DNA of 64,000 bases from the NCBI GenBank assembly GCA_947259215.1, contig CAMYLJ010000011.1:176531-240530 (forward strand), read 5' to 3'. Positions 35,063-43,352 of the stretch are shown piece after piece. The DNA comes from an uncultured delta proteobacterium (GTDB taxonomy: Bacteria > Myxococcota_A > UBA9160 > JAFDET01). Position numbers and translations under genes: made by a program. A model generated the notes under the pieces. The model ran no database searches and had not been told where the DNA came from. It worked only from the letters and a program-made list of their open reading frames with translations. Numbering within the stretch: position 1 is the first letter of the stretch; every line of letters starts with the position of its first letter.

Positions 35063-36538
35063 TCAGGAGGACTCGACGTCTCCGCGCGGCTCGAAGAGGT
35101 AGATGTCGATCCCCTCCCCCCGCGGTATCCGCTGGTAGTCGACGCGCCGGAACCGCTCCTCGAGCCGGGCCAGGATCCGGTCCCGCTGGGGGCGGGGGTG
35201 TGAGATCACCAGCCAGTAGCGTCGGTCAGCAGGGAGAGCGCCCGCCTCATCCGGCCCGTTCGCCACGAACCAGGGCCGCTCGTCGCCGGCGTAGAACCGG
35301 TAGCAGTCGGCGATGTGGCTCGGGTGGAAGAGCAGCGCGTCCCCATCGTCGGCTCGGCGCTCGACCCGCTCGACGGCCTGCCGCCAGTCGTGGTGGCCGT
35401 AGACCGGATCGGTGTAGTAGGTCACCAGCGACTGGAGCGTCAAGACCGCCACTACGCCGACGGGAAGCCAACGAACCAGGCCCCGGGTCGCCACGATTCC
35501 GCATGCCAGCACGAGGGCAAAGAACGGCAGCGCCGGGAAGAAGTAGCGCTCACTGATGGCTGGGATGAAGAACAGCGACACGAGGGTCGCGAAGAGGATC
35601 GGCAGAAGGATCCAGCCGACGACGAGAGACGCAAGGGAGCGATCTCGCTGCCACAGGTCGCGGACTCCAGCCAGGAACAGCCAACCGAACGCGAGGCCGC
35701 CGACCGCGAGCTTCGGGGCATGAGAGACGAAGGTGCCGATCAGGTCGCGCTTGGCCACGGAATCGATCGGGACCGAGGAGTAGCCGAGCGAGAAGACGAG
35801 GGCGGTATAGAGCCCCTTCAGCTCCGTGAACTCGATGAAGGTGTTCCCACCGCTCGAGGCGGCGCCGAGCAGCGCCGGGACCCAGGGCAGGTAGGCAATG
35901 GCGACCGCCGCCTGGACTGCCGCGATCCGCCAGACGACGCCCGGGGCCTCACGCCGGCGCAGCAGCAGCCAGACGTCGAGGGTACCGACGAAGAGCACGG
36001 CGTAGTAGTGAGTGTAGAGCGCCAGGCCGACGAGCACCCCATGCGCGACGAGCCGCCCGATCCCCCGCGCGGCAGGATCCCGCACCGCAGCCACAGCCAG
36101 TTGCAGCGCCCCCAGCAGGAGCACCGCCAGCAGTGGGTACATGCGCGCTTCCTGGGAGAAGTAGAGATGGGCTGGTGAGACCGCGAGGAGCACCAGCGTG
36201 AGGTCGGCGCGCGCGGGGCCAAACCAACGTCGGGCGAAGAGCCAGGCCTGGACCAGCGACGCCAGACCCAGGACCACCGAGAGCGAGCGCACCACCAGCA
36301 CGCTGTCGCGTCCGAACACCTCGCTCCAGCCGCGAACGGCGAGGTAGTAGAATGGTGACTGCCCGTGGATCGCCGCGGCTGTTCGCCACATCCCCGAGAG
36401 GTCCTGCTGGCCGATCTGGAAGGCCAGGAACTCGTCCAGCCAGAGGCTCTGGATCTCCAGGCCGTACCCGCGTGCGACCGCCGCGAGCGCCAGGCAGGCG
36501 GCCGGGATCGCGACCCGGGAAGACGGACGGGTGACCAT
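35063..36538 (-). CDS. GT39-like membrane glycosyltransferase
   Basis: The 491-residue polytopic protein has about ten to twelve hydrophobic segments. The first periplasmic loop contains SLWLDEFLAF (31-40), with the D35-E36 pair typical of GT-C enzymes of the PMT/ArnT group that use polyprenyl-phosphate sugars. HLYFSQEARMYPLLAVLLL and a soluble C-terminal domain (about 400-491; DALLFHPSHIADCYRFY) follow. It probably transfers a sugar to a lipid or glycan on the periplasmic side. An in-frame ATG 15 bases upstream is an alternative start. It is divergent from an SGNH gene. Confidence 0.75.
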   Translation of the reverse strand: MVTRPSSRVAIPAACLALAAVARGYGLEIQSLWLDEFLAFQIGQQDLSGMWRTAAAIHGQSPFYYLAVRGWSEVFGRDSVLVVRSLSVVLGLASLVQAWLFARRWFGPARADLTLVLLAVSPAHLYFSQEARMYPLLAVLLLGALQLAVAAVRDPAARGIGRLVAHGVLVGLALYTHYYAVLFVGTLDVWLLLRRREAPGVVWRIAAVQAAVAIAYLPWVPALLGAASSGGNTFIEFTELKGLYTALVFSLGYSSVPIDSVAKRDLIGTFVSHAPKLAVGGLAFGWLFLAGVRDLWQRDRSLASLVVGWILLPILFATLVSLFFIPAISERYFFPALPFFALVLACGIVATRGLVRWLPVGVVAVLTLQSLVTYYTDPVYGHHDWRQAVERVERRADDGDALLFHPSHIADCYRFYAGDERPWFVANGPDEAGALPADRRYWLVISHPRPQRDRILARLEERFRRVDYQRIPRGEGIDIYLFEPRGDVESS

Positions 36539-36610
36539 GGCTGCGCCTCTCATCTGGGGCGAGCCCTTGCTATCGGACCGCAGGTCCCCGGGCAACAGCG
36601 TGGGACAGCG

Positions 36611-36628
36611 GCTGCCCCGCGGGGCAGC
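36611..36628. promoter_or_regulatory. Perfect 18-bp palindrome between divergent genes
   Basis: GCTGCCCCGCGGGGCAGC is centred in the gap between the GT39 gene and the SGNH gene, about 33 bases before the SGNH -10 box. It is a candidate operator for both genes. Confidence 0.4.
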
Positions 36629-36660
36629 GAGTCCAGAAGGGGTCGCCGAGGGCGAGACGC

Positions 36661-36666
36661 TACCCT
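36661..36666 (+). promoter_or_regulatory. -10-like box TACCCT, SGNH gene
   Basis: TACCCT is followed by 9 bases and the ATG. The 18 bases GACGCTACCCTTGCGCCC are identical to those before leuS (60218-60235). Confidence 0.5.
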
Positions 36667-36675
36667 TGCGCCCCG

Positions 36676-37917
36676 ATGACGCCTCGCCGCCACAGGTGGG
36701 TGTTCGTCCTGGCGACGGCAGCCGTGAGCCTGGGGCTCTTCGAAGGGGGCGCGCGGGTGGCCGTCTCGCTGCTCGAAGGGCACTCGAAGCTCACCTTTCG
36801 TCCGATCGGGGAGCGCCTCGACGCGCAGACGGCGGCGGTGCGCCAGATCCTCGCCGGGGAGGATCGGCTGCTGGGCCTCGACGCCGAGATGGGCTGGATC
36901 TACCGGCCCGGGATGACCCAGAAGCCGTACTCCAGCAACGCGCAGGGCGTGCGCAGCCTGCGCACGTATGCGCCGTTCCCGAAGCCGGGCAGCGTGCGGG
37001 TCGCGGCCTTCGGAGACTCGTTCATCCACGCGAACGAGGTGGGCGACAGGGAGGCGTGGTCGGCGCAGCTCGAGCAGATCGAGCCGCGCGTCGAGATCCT
37101 GAACTACGGGGTCGGGGGCTACGGGACGGACCAGGCCCTGCTGCTCCACGCTCGCCGTGGAGACGAGCTCTCCCCACACGTCGTGGTCCTGGGCTTCGCG
37201 GAGGTGAACTACGCCCGCAACCTGAACCGCTATCGACCCTTCCTCTCGCCAGGAGATCTTCCACTGGGCAAGCCGCGCTTTCGACGTCGGCAAGGCGACG
37301 CCCTGGAGCTCGTCCCGAACCCCTTCCCCGGCCGCGACGGCCTGGCGCGCCTGCTCGACGATCCCCGCGCCGTTCTCGAGGCGGGCGAGAACGACGAGTT
37401 CTTCGCACCCCTGGTGTGGCGCAACCCGCTCTACGACCATTCGGCCTCGGTGCGGCTGGCCAGCACGATCGCCGACCGGGTGTGGCGCACCATCTTGAGT
37501 GGCGATCGCCTGTACGCAGCGGGCTCCATGAACCCGGACTCCGACGGCTTCGCCCTGCTGGTGGCCCTGGTGAAGCGCTTCCGAAGCGAGGTCGAGGCCG
37601 CCGGGCGGGACTTTCTCTTCGTCATCTTCCCAGGCCGTCGCGAGGACATATGGGGCGAAGGCCCTCGCAGCTACGCGCGACTCGTGTCCGCCCTCGAGGG
37701 CACCTGGGTCCTCGACCTCGCCGACGCGCTCGCCGACGACCCGGCGATCTCACCAGAGATTCTCTACGCACCGCTGGGGCACCTGGGCCCGGAAGCGAAC
37801 CGGACCTTCGCTCGCGCCGTTAGGAACTCACTGCGCTCCCGAGGCTGGCTCGCCTCGTCGGAAACGCGCGGGTCCGAGAAGATCGCCGTGGCGAACGGGC
37901 CGACGACGAGCCCGTGA
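36676..37917 (+). CDS. SGNH/GDSL-fold membrane-anchored hydrolase-like protein
   Basis: The 413-residue protein has an N-terminal membrane anchor (about 8-30). SGNH block I is FGDSFIHA with S115; block II is NYGVGGYGTDQALL; block III is the Asn in GFAEVNYARN; a C-terminal His lies in APLGHLGPEANR. Such proteins in polysaccharide regions often act as O-acetyltransferases or esterases on surface glycans. The periplasmic location and neighbours (GT39, ligase) support this, but the acyl donor is unknown. The start lies directly after a TACCCT box. Confidence 0.75.
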   Translation: MTPRRHRWVFVLATAAVSLGLFEGGARVAVSLLEGHSKLTFRPIGERLDAQTAAVRQILAGEDRLLGLDAEMGWIYRPGMTQKPYSSNAQGVRSLRTYAPFPKPGSVRVAAFGDSFIHANEVGDREAWSAQLEQIEPRVEILNYGVGGYGTDQALLLHARRGDELSPHVVVLGFAEVNYARNLNRYRPFLSPGDLPLGKPRFRRRQGDALELVPNPFPGRDGLARLLDDPRAVLEAGENDEFFAPLVWRNPLYDHSASVRLASTIADRVWRTILSGDRLYAAGSMNPDSDGFALLVALVKRFRSEVEAAGRDFLFVIFPGRREDIWGEGPRSYARLVSALEGTWVLDLADALADDPAISPEILYAPLGHLGPEANRTFARAVRNSLRSRGWLASSETRGSEKIAVANGPTTSP

Positions 37918-38056
37918 GGTCGAACGCGAACGCCGTCGCGGTCGTTGGCTGGCGGGGACCCTGGCCCTTGCGACCGCTTGCCCGGGCGCTGGAGGCTACC
38001 ATGGAGGCGCTCGGCGCTCGCCAACCCCGGGCGCCGCGACGGCGGAGGCACAACCG

Positions 38057-38986
38057 GTGAGAAGGCAACTGGCGTGGGCCTCCTTGCTCGCCCTGGCGGC
38101 GGGAATCGCGCTCTTCGCGCCGGCGGCGCGGGATCTCGTCTCGACGAAGATCGCGCTGGCGGTGGTGCGGGATCCGGTGGCGAATGACGTCCCCACCGCG
38201 ACGCGGGTGCCGGCCTCACTTCGAGACGAGGCGACCTTCCTGAGACCGGAGCGTTCGTGGCAGGAAATCACTGACGCGATGGGTCGCAGCTTCGCAGCCT
38301 CCAACGCGGAACCGCTTGAAGCCACGGTCCCTCTCGACGAGTTGGTGGCGGGCGTGCGCGCGGGCCGTGGCGACTGCTCTCGCAAGAGCGAGGCCCTGTT
38401 GGTGTTGTGCACGGCAGCGGGTCGCCCCTGCCGGGAATGGGGCAACGTCGCCTATCCGCAGGAGCCCGGCACGGGACACAGCGTCGTAGAAGTCTGGCTC
38501 CCCACAAGGGAGTCCTGGGCGATGGTGGACCTGCTCCTCGGCTTCTGGGCGCGGGGCCCGGACGGAGAGCCCCTCGGGACGGAGGAATTTCGCGACACGT
38601 TCGCCAGCGACCCCTCACGTGTGCGGATCGAGCCCCTCGAGGGGCGGACGATCCAGACGGCCGAACTGCGACGGTACTACGCGGACCCCGCGCTGCGGCA
38701 CGTGCTCCTCATCCGAAACGATCCAGTCGGTCTGGCGAACCACTGGACCCGCACGATCGAACGGATCAACCTGCCGGTCGGGCAGATCCTCCAATGGGGC
38801 GCTGGCGTGGGACCTCTCTACCTGCTACCCCGCGAGGCTGGGTACGACGCCCTTGCCCGTGATCTCGAAGGGCTGCGACGGCGCGTCCTCGTGGGCGCCG
38901 GTCTCATCCTCCTGGGCGCACTCGGCCTGCTCGGGCTCGGGATCCGGTCTCCATGGCATGCCCGCTCCGCAAAGAAGCCCGTGTAG
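38057..38986 (+). CDS. Membrane-bound transglutaminase-like protein
   Basis: The 309-residue protein has a transmembrane segment at each end (about 5-24 and 277-297). The central domain has a transglutaminase-type Cys-His-Asp arrangement: C107 in RGDCSRKSEALL, H141 in GHSVVEVWLP and D158 in AMVDLLLG. Bacterial members are usually cysteine peptidases or unknown transferases of the periplasm. Its job in this surface-glycan region is not known. The GTG start follows GGAGGC. Confidence 0.65.
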   Translation: MRRQLAWASLLALAAGIALFAPAARDLVSTKIALAVVRDPVANDVPTATRVPASLRDEATFLRPERSWQEITDAMGRSFAASNAEPLEATVPLDELVAGVRAGRGDCSRKSEALLVLCTAAGRPCREWGNVAYPQEPGTGHSVVEVWLPTRESWAMVDLLLGFWARGPDGEPLGTEEFRDTFASDPSRVRIEPLEGRTIQTAELRRYYADPALRHVLLIRNDPVGLANHWTRTIERINLPVGQILQWGAGVGPLYLLPREAGYDALARDLEGLRRRVLVGAGLILLGALGLLGLGIRSPWHARSAKKPV

Positions 38987-39113
38987 ACGGCCAGTTGGCT
39001 CGAGAGTTGCTCGTGATGCCGGTCACAAGGCCCGCCCCGAGGCATCCGATAACGTCTGGGTCATCCGAGGGCCGTGCGGTGTTGGACGAATCGCAGGCAT
39101 AGAGGGGATTACG

Positions 39114-40121
39114 ATGGGCCATTCGAAAGCACTCGCATGCGTCGGGGGAATCCTGGCTGCCACGGTTCTGCTGCTGGGCGTCGCTTCGCCCGCGGCCGCC
39201 CAGGAACAGCGCTGCGCGGACCTGGGCACTAACTGCGTGTGCAGCGAGCCGCTGAACACCAACTCTCTCCCCAAGGACGGCACCCTGCACTACAACCCGG
39301 CCGACTCGATCTCCAAGGAGTGCCGGGGCGGGCGTAACGACGACCACAGCCTCCTCGGGTACGGCAACGCGTTCGCCATGGTGCCGGCGATGGGCCTGCC
39401 CGCCGGAATCAGCTACGTGGCCTCCACAGGTAAGGGCCACAGCGCGCAGGGGACCTACACGACGAACTCCAGCGTCCGACGCGCCTGTCACCGAGCGTAC
39501 ATCCGATACAGCTCGGACTATCAGTTCAAGGATCAGGCGTACGGGGGAAGCTGCGAGGCGAACAAGGCTGCGCAGATAGGCTACAACGGTGGGCCTCCCG
39601 GCGGCAGCGCCCTCCATTGGGACTTCCAGTCGGGCGGTGATGCATGGACGCTGACGGTCATCAACTACGGCGGAAAGAGTACCTACAACCTCGCACATAG
39701 CGGGCCGATAGTACTCGAGGACTGCAAGGACGAGTGGTGCAGGATCGAGATCTGCTACTCGGGGGAGCTGGTTGCGGGTCGTGGGATCTCCGTCGACGCG
39801 TCGGTGACGGTTGCCACGGGCCCCAAGGCCGGTCAGCAGGAGGTATGGGGCAAGAGGGCCGTGGGCGACAAACACCCGAACGCCGGCGCACTGCAGGTAC
39901 CCTGGATCCTGAACCTCTACCGCCAGGGCTCGTGCCGGGGGACCAAGTACATCTCCCACGTCATGCAGGCCGAGTGGACGACCGACGCGGGACAGACGAT
40001 CGGCGCCGCGTCCGAGATCGAAGGTGGCTCGACGGGCGGCGGTGGCTCGACGGGCGGCGGTGGCTCGACGGGCGGCGGTGGGCAGCTGACACCCCCGGCA
40101 CGCCCCGAGCTCCTGCCCTAG
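39114..40121 (+). CDS. Secreted Cys-rich protein of unknown function with Gly/Ser/Thr linker
   Basis: The 335-residue protein has a clear signal peptide (about 1-29, ending AAAQE). The mature part holds about ten cysteines, including pairs in CADLGTNCVC and CKDEWCRIEICYSGEL, and a beta-rich pattern (SALHWDFQSGGDAWTLTVIN) that suggests a jelly-roll or lectin-like fold. Residues about 300-325 are a GGSTGG repeat encoded by an exact 18-bp tandem repeat, followed by a Pro-rich end. No family is recognised. It may bind or cleave the polysaccharide made by its neighbours. GAGGGG precedes the ATG. Confidence 0.6.
   Translation: MGHSKALACVGGILAATVLLLGVASPAAAQEQRCADLGTNCVCSEPLNTNSLPKDGTLHYNPADSISKECRGGRNDDHSLLGYGNAFAMVPAMGLPAGISYVASTGKGHSAQGTYTTNSSVRRACHRAYIRYSSDYQFKDQAYGGSCEANKAAQIGYNGGPPGGSALHWDFQSGGDAWTLTVINYGGKSTYNLAHSGPIVLEDCKDEWCRIEICYSGELVAGRGISVDASVTVATGPKAGQQEVWGKRAVGDKHPNAGALQVPWILNLYRQGSCRGTKYISHVMQAEWTTDAGQTIGAASEIEGGSTGGGGSTGGGGSTGGGGQLTPPARPELLP
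40023..40076 (+). repeat. 18-bp tandem repeat, three exact copies
   Basis: GGTGGCTCGACGGGCGGC is repeated three times without a change and encodes GGSTGG units of the secreted protein's linker. Exact copies mean recent or ongoing slippage. Confidence 0.85.
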
Positions 40122-40149
40122 CGCGTCCGGTCCAGCTGCATCCGCCCAT

Positions 40150-40177
40150 CCCCTGCGGAGTGGGCGCTCCGCAGGGG
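40150..40177 (+). terminator. Strong hairpin after the secreted protein gene
   Basis: CCCCTGCGGAG and CTCCGCAGGGG form a perfect 11-bp stem with a 6-base loop, 28 bases past the stop codon. No T-run follows, so it may be an intrinsic terminator of low efficiency or an RNA-stabilising hairpin. Confidence 0.6.
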
Positions 40178-40191
40178 TGGTTGCGGTGTGC

Positions 40192-40197
40192 TAGGAC
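40192..40197 (+). promoter_or_regulatory. -10-like box TAGGAC, glycosyltransferase
   Basis: TAGGAC is followed by 7 bases and the ATG of the GT4 gene, just after the terminator-like hairpin. Confidence 0.4.
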
Positions 40198-40204
40198 CCT
40201 CCGC

Positions 40205-41443
40205 ATGAGGCTGCTCTGGCTGTCCCACCTTCTTCCCTGGCCGCCCCGGGGTGGCGTGCTTCAGCGGAGCCATCATCTCCTCCGAGAAACCGCCCGACGG
40301 CACGAGGTGCACCTCGTGGCCTTGCGGCAAGACGCCCTGCTCACGGGGCCGGAGGAGGCGGAGCGCGGCCAGCGGGCGCTCCAGCAGATCTGCGGCAGCG
40401 TGAGCGTCTGGCCGATTCCTTCCGAGCGCGGCTGGCGTTGGGCTGCCATGGTCGCGTCCGGACTCCTGGGTGACGACCCGTACGACGTCAACTGGCTGCG
40501 GAACGACGCGCTTCACGGCCACCTCCGGGAACTGGCTCGAACGGAGCACTTCGACTGCATCCACGTCGACACCATCGGGCTGTTGCCGTATGCGGCCCAC
40601 TTCATTCGCATCCCGTTCGTGCTCAATCACCACAACGTCGAGTCCCATATGATGAATCGGCGAGCTCTGCGTTCAGGCCGTGGACCCCGCCGCCTGGTTC
40701 TCCAGCTCGAAGCCAGGAAGCTCCGCAAGCTCGAGAGCGATGTGTGTGTCCTGGCAGCATCGAACATCGTCGTCTCCGAACTCGACGGCCAGCGTCTCAC
40801 GGCGATCTGCCCGCGCGCCGCAACCGCTGTCGTGGAGAATGGCGTCGACACCGATTTCTTCCAGCGCCGACCGGGAAGAGACCGGATTCCGAAGCGCATC
40901 GTCTTTGCGGGGGCGATGGACTGGTATCCGAACCGCGAAGCGGTCCTCATGCTGTGCCAATCGATCTGGCCGCTGTTGCGCGAAGGCGACCCGCGGCGCT
41001 CGCTCACGATCGTTGGGCGCAATCCGCCTCGTGAGATCCGGGCGGCTTCGCGAGACGCTCGCGTCCAGGTTCCCGGTTTCGTCGACGACGTCAGGGATCC
41101 CCTCGAGGAGGCTTCCATCTACGTCTGCCCGATCCGTGACGGCGGAGGCACTCGCCTCAAGGTTCTCGATGCGCTCGCCATGGAGATCCCCCTTGTGGCG
41201 ACGGGTCTCGCCGTCGAGGGCCTCGACCTTGCCGAAGGCGAGCACTTCCTGAGAGCCGAGACGTCCCGGCAGTTCGTCGAGGCGGTCGAACGCCTCGAGA
41301 GGGATCCCGCCCTTTCCACCCGACTGGCGCGATCGGGACGCAGGCGAATCGAAGATCGCTACGCGTGGCCGATCGTGGCCCGCAAGCTCGAAGCCGTGTA
41401 CTCGAAGGTCTGCTCGACCTGCCCTCCCGATGCGCCTCGCTGA
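40205..41443 (+). CDS. GT4-type glycosyltransferase
   Basis: The 412-residue GT-B enzyme has an N-terminal domain beginning MRLLWLSHLLPWPPRGG (typical acceptor-binding start) with VLNHHNVES. The C-terminal donor domain has RIVFAGAMDWYPN, VQVPGFVDDVRD and IYVCPIRDGGGTRLKVLDAL, the E/G-rich loop that holds the nucleotide sugar. Members of this type are common in exosortase/PEP-CTERM-linked exopolysaccharide clusters. It is cytoplasmic. It overlaps the next methyltransferase by 14 bases. Confidence 0.85.
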   Translation: MRLLWLSHLLPWPPRGGVLQRSHHLLRETARRHEVHLVALRQDALLTGPEEAERGQRALQQICGSVSVWPIPSERGWRWAAMVASGLLGDDPYDVNWLRNDALHGHLRELARTEHFDCIHVDTIGLLPYAAHFIRIPFVLNHHNVESHMMNRRALRSGRGPRRLVLQLEARKLRKLESDVCVLAASNIVVSELDGQRLTAICPRAATAVVENGVDTDFFQRRPGRDRIPKRIVFAGAMDWYPNREAVLMLCQSIWPLLREGDPRRSLTIVGRNPPREIRAASRDARVQVPGFVDDVRDPLEEASIYVCPIRDGGGTRLKVLDALAMEIPLVATGLAVEGLDLAEGEHFLRAETSRQFVEAVERLERDPALSTRLARSGRRRIEDRYAWPIVARKLEAVYSKVCSTCPPDAPR

Positions 41444-42191
41444 ACGCCTGCTCCTCGCGTTTTCCGAGGAAGCGACCGAAACCGCGACCACCGGCTCGGG
41501 ACGCGATGTCCTTGCAGACCTCGAGCGGGAGTTTCCCGAGCTTCTCCAGCTGGTCCGAGAGCGCAGGGTCCTCGACTTCGGCTGTGGAACGGGAGAGCAG
41601 GCGGAGGCGATCGCTCGAGCGGGCGCTGCGCGGGTGGTCGGAATCGATTCGAATCCCAGAGTCCTGGAAGAAGCCCGCCTGCGAACGCGGAACGATCCCG
41701 CGCTCGGCAACCTGAGCTTTCGCGATCGACTCGACGCGGACGATCGGGGCTCGTTCGATGTCGTGATCTCCAAGGACGCGATGGAGCACTTCGCTGAACC
41801 CGAAGCAGCGCTGCAACAGATGGCCGCAGCACTGGACGCGAACGGTCGGGTTCTGGTCACGTTCGGCCCTCCCTGGTTTGCGCCTTACGGCAGCCACATG
41901 CATTTCTTCACCAGGGTGCCCTGGCTGAATCTCCTGTTCTCGGAGGAAACGGTCATGAGCGTCCGCAGCCGGTTTCGCAGCGACGGGGCACGGCGCTACG
42001 AGGAAGTCGAATCGGGCCTGAACAGGATGACGGTCCGGCGCTTCGAACGCATCGTCGAGAGGTGTAGCCTCAGAGCTGCATGGAGACGCTACCATTGTGT
42101 CCGCAGGATGGACGTTTTGGCGCGGGTGCCGGGACTTCGCGAGCTGCTGATCAATCACGTCAGTTGCACGCTCGTGAAGCAGCATGAGTAG
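41430..42191 (+). CDS. SAM-dependent methyltransferase of the polysaccharide region
   Basis: The 253-residue class I methyltransferase has motif I VLDFGCGTGEQAEAIA, GIDSNPRVLEEAR with the ribose-binding Asp, and DVVISKDAMEHFAEPEAALQ. Sugar or lipid-carrier methylation is plausible because it is translationally coupled to the preceding glycosyltransferase (14-base overlap). The acceptor cannot be read from sequence. Confidence 0.8.
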   Translation: MRLAERLLLAFSEEATETATTGSGRDVLADLEREFPELLQLVRERRVLDFGCGTGEQAEAIARAGAARVVGIDSNPRVLEEARLRTRNDPALGNLSFRDRLDADDRGSFDVVISKDAMEHFAEPEAALQQMAAALDANGRVLVTFGPPWFAPYGSHMHFFTRVPWLNLLFSEETVMSVRSRFRSDGARRYEEVESGLNRMTVRRFERIVERCSLRAAWRRYHCVRRMDVLARVPGLRELLINHVSCTLVKQHE

Positions 42192-42259
42192 GCGGCCTCG
42201 GACTGCTACCTTCCGGCCTTTGCCGCAGGGCCGGCGCCTTGGAGAAGCGGAATCGGACG

Positions 42260-43345
42260 ATGAAGAGCAGCGGCGATCCCGGAAACGAGATCTCGTTCGG
42301 CTTCTGGAAGTCGGTTGCGTTCAGCACGATTCTCGTGGTGCTGTGTTTCGCGGCCGCCGAGTTCGCCGTTCGGACCTACGCACACTACTTCCGCGAAGAT
42401 GTCGAGCGCTTCGACCGCAAGACGGGAACCTTCGTGCTCATACCCGGTTCGTACCCGAACGGGGCACGCATCAACTCCGACGGCTTCGTGGGGGCGGAGC
42501 TTCAGGCCGACGGGCCCGACCTCTGGCGGATCTACGCCCTCGGCGACTCGTGCACGTACGGCGGGGGTCTTGATCGGGCGGCCTACCCGACCCGGCTGCA
42601 ACGACACCTGCAGGCGACCGGCGCTGACGGCGTGCGCTACGAGGTGGTCAACGCGGGCATCGCAGGCCTGAGCTCCGAGCTGGCGCTCCGTCGGCTCCGG
42701 GCCAAGGGGCCGTTGCTGGCCCCCGACGTGGTCACCATCTACATCGGCTGGAACGACCTGATGAAGTTCGACCCGACCAGCCAACAGGGGACCTCCACCT
42801 GGAGTCCGGTCGCGCGGGCACTCGATCGGCTCTGGCTGGTGAAGGGTATCCGCAAGCTGCTCTTCTTCTACGTGCGGCCGAGGATCCAGCCGCCAGCCAC
42901 CGGGCCGGAGAGCCGCACGGGCCGCTTCAGGGAATTCCGACCCACCCTGTTCGAGGACAACCTGCGAGCCATCGTCGCGGAAGCGCGCTCGCAGGGCGCG
43001 CGCCCTGTCGTCGCCACGCTGCCCACCGTCGTGCGTGAGGACATGACCGTAGCGGAGATCCTGGCCCAGAACGTGTACTTCCCATACTTCCCGTCCGCCT
43101 ACGCCGTAGGAGACTTCCTCGACCTGGTCGATGCCTACAACCGCTCGATTCGCCGTGTGGCCGCCGAGGAGAGCGTGCCGGTCGCGGATCTGGCGGTCGC
43201 CTTCGGGCGGTTGCCCGATCCGTCGGGCCACTTCACGGACACCGTGCACTTGACGTACGAAGGGCACGAACTCATCGCGACGACGCTCCACGCCAGGCTG
43301 CAGCACTCCGGACTCGGGGCTCCGCGCGGCAGCTCGGGGGGCTGA
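42260..43345 (+). CDS. Second SGNH-fold protein of the polysaccharide region
   Basis: The 361-residue protein has one N-terminal transmembrane helix (about 18-36). SGNH blocks are YALGDSCTYGGG with S97, NAGIAGLSS, YIGWNDLMKF and DTVHLTYEGH at the C-terminus, so all four catalytic positions are present. It probably acts in the periplasm on an acylated glycan, as an esterase or acyltransferase. It is related in role but not closely in sequence to the SGNH protein at 36676-37917. A TTG at 42239 is an alternative start. It is followed 7 bases later by the ligase-like gene. Confidence 0.75.
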   Translation: MKSSGDPGNEISFGFWKSVAFSTILVVLCFAAAEFAVRTYAHYFREDVERFDRKTGTFVLIPGSYPNGARINSDGFVGAELQADGPDLWRIYALGDSCTYGGGLDRAAYPTRLQRHLQATGADGVRYEVVNAGIAGLSSELALRRLRAKGPLLAPDVVTIYIGWNDLMKFDPTSQQGTSTWSPVARALDRLWLVKGIRKLLFFYVRPRIQPPATGPESRTGRFREFRPTLFEDNLRAIVAEARSQGARPVVATLPTVVREDMTVAEILAQNVYFPYFPSAYAVGDFLDLVDAYNRSIRRVAAEESVPVADLAVAFGRLPDPSGHFTDTVHLTYEGHELIATTLHARLQHSGLGAPRGSSGG

Positions 43346-43352
43346 CAACACG

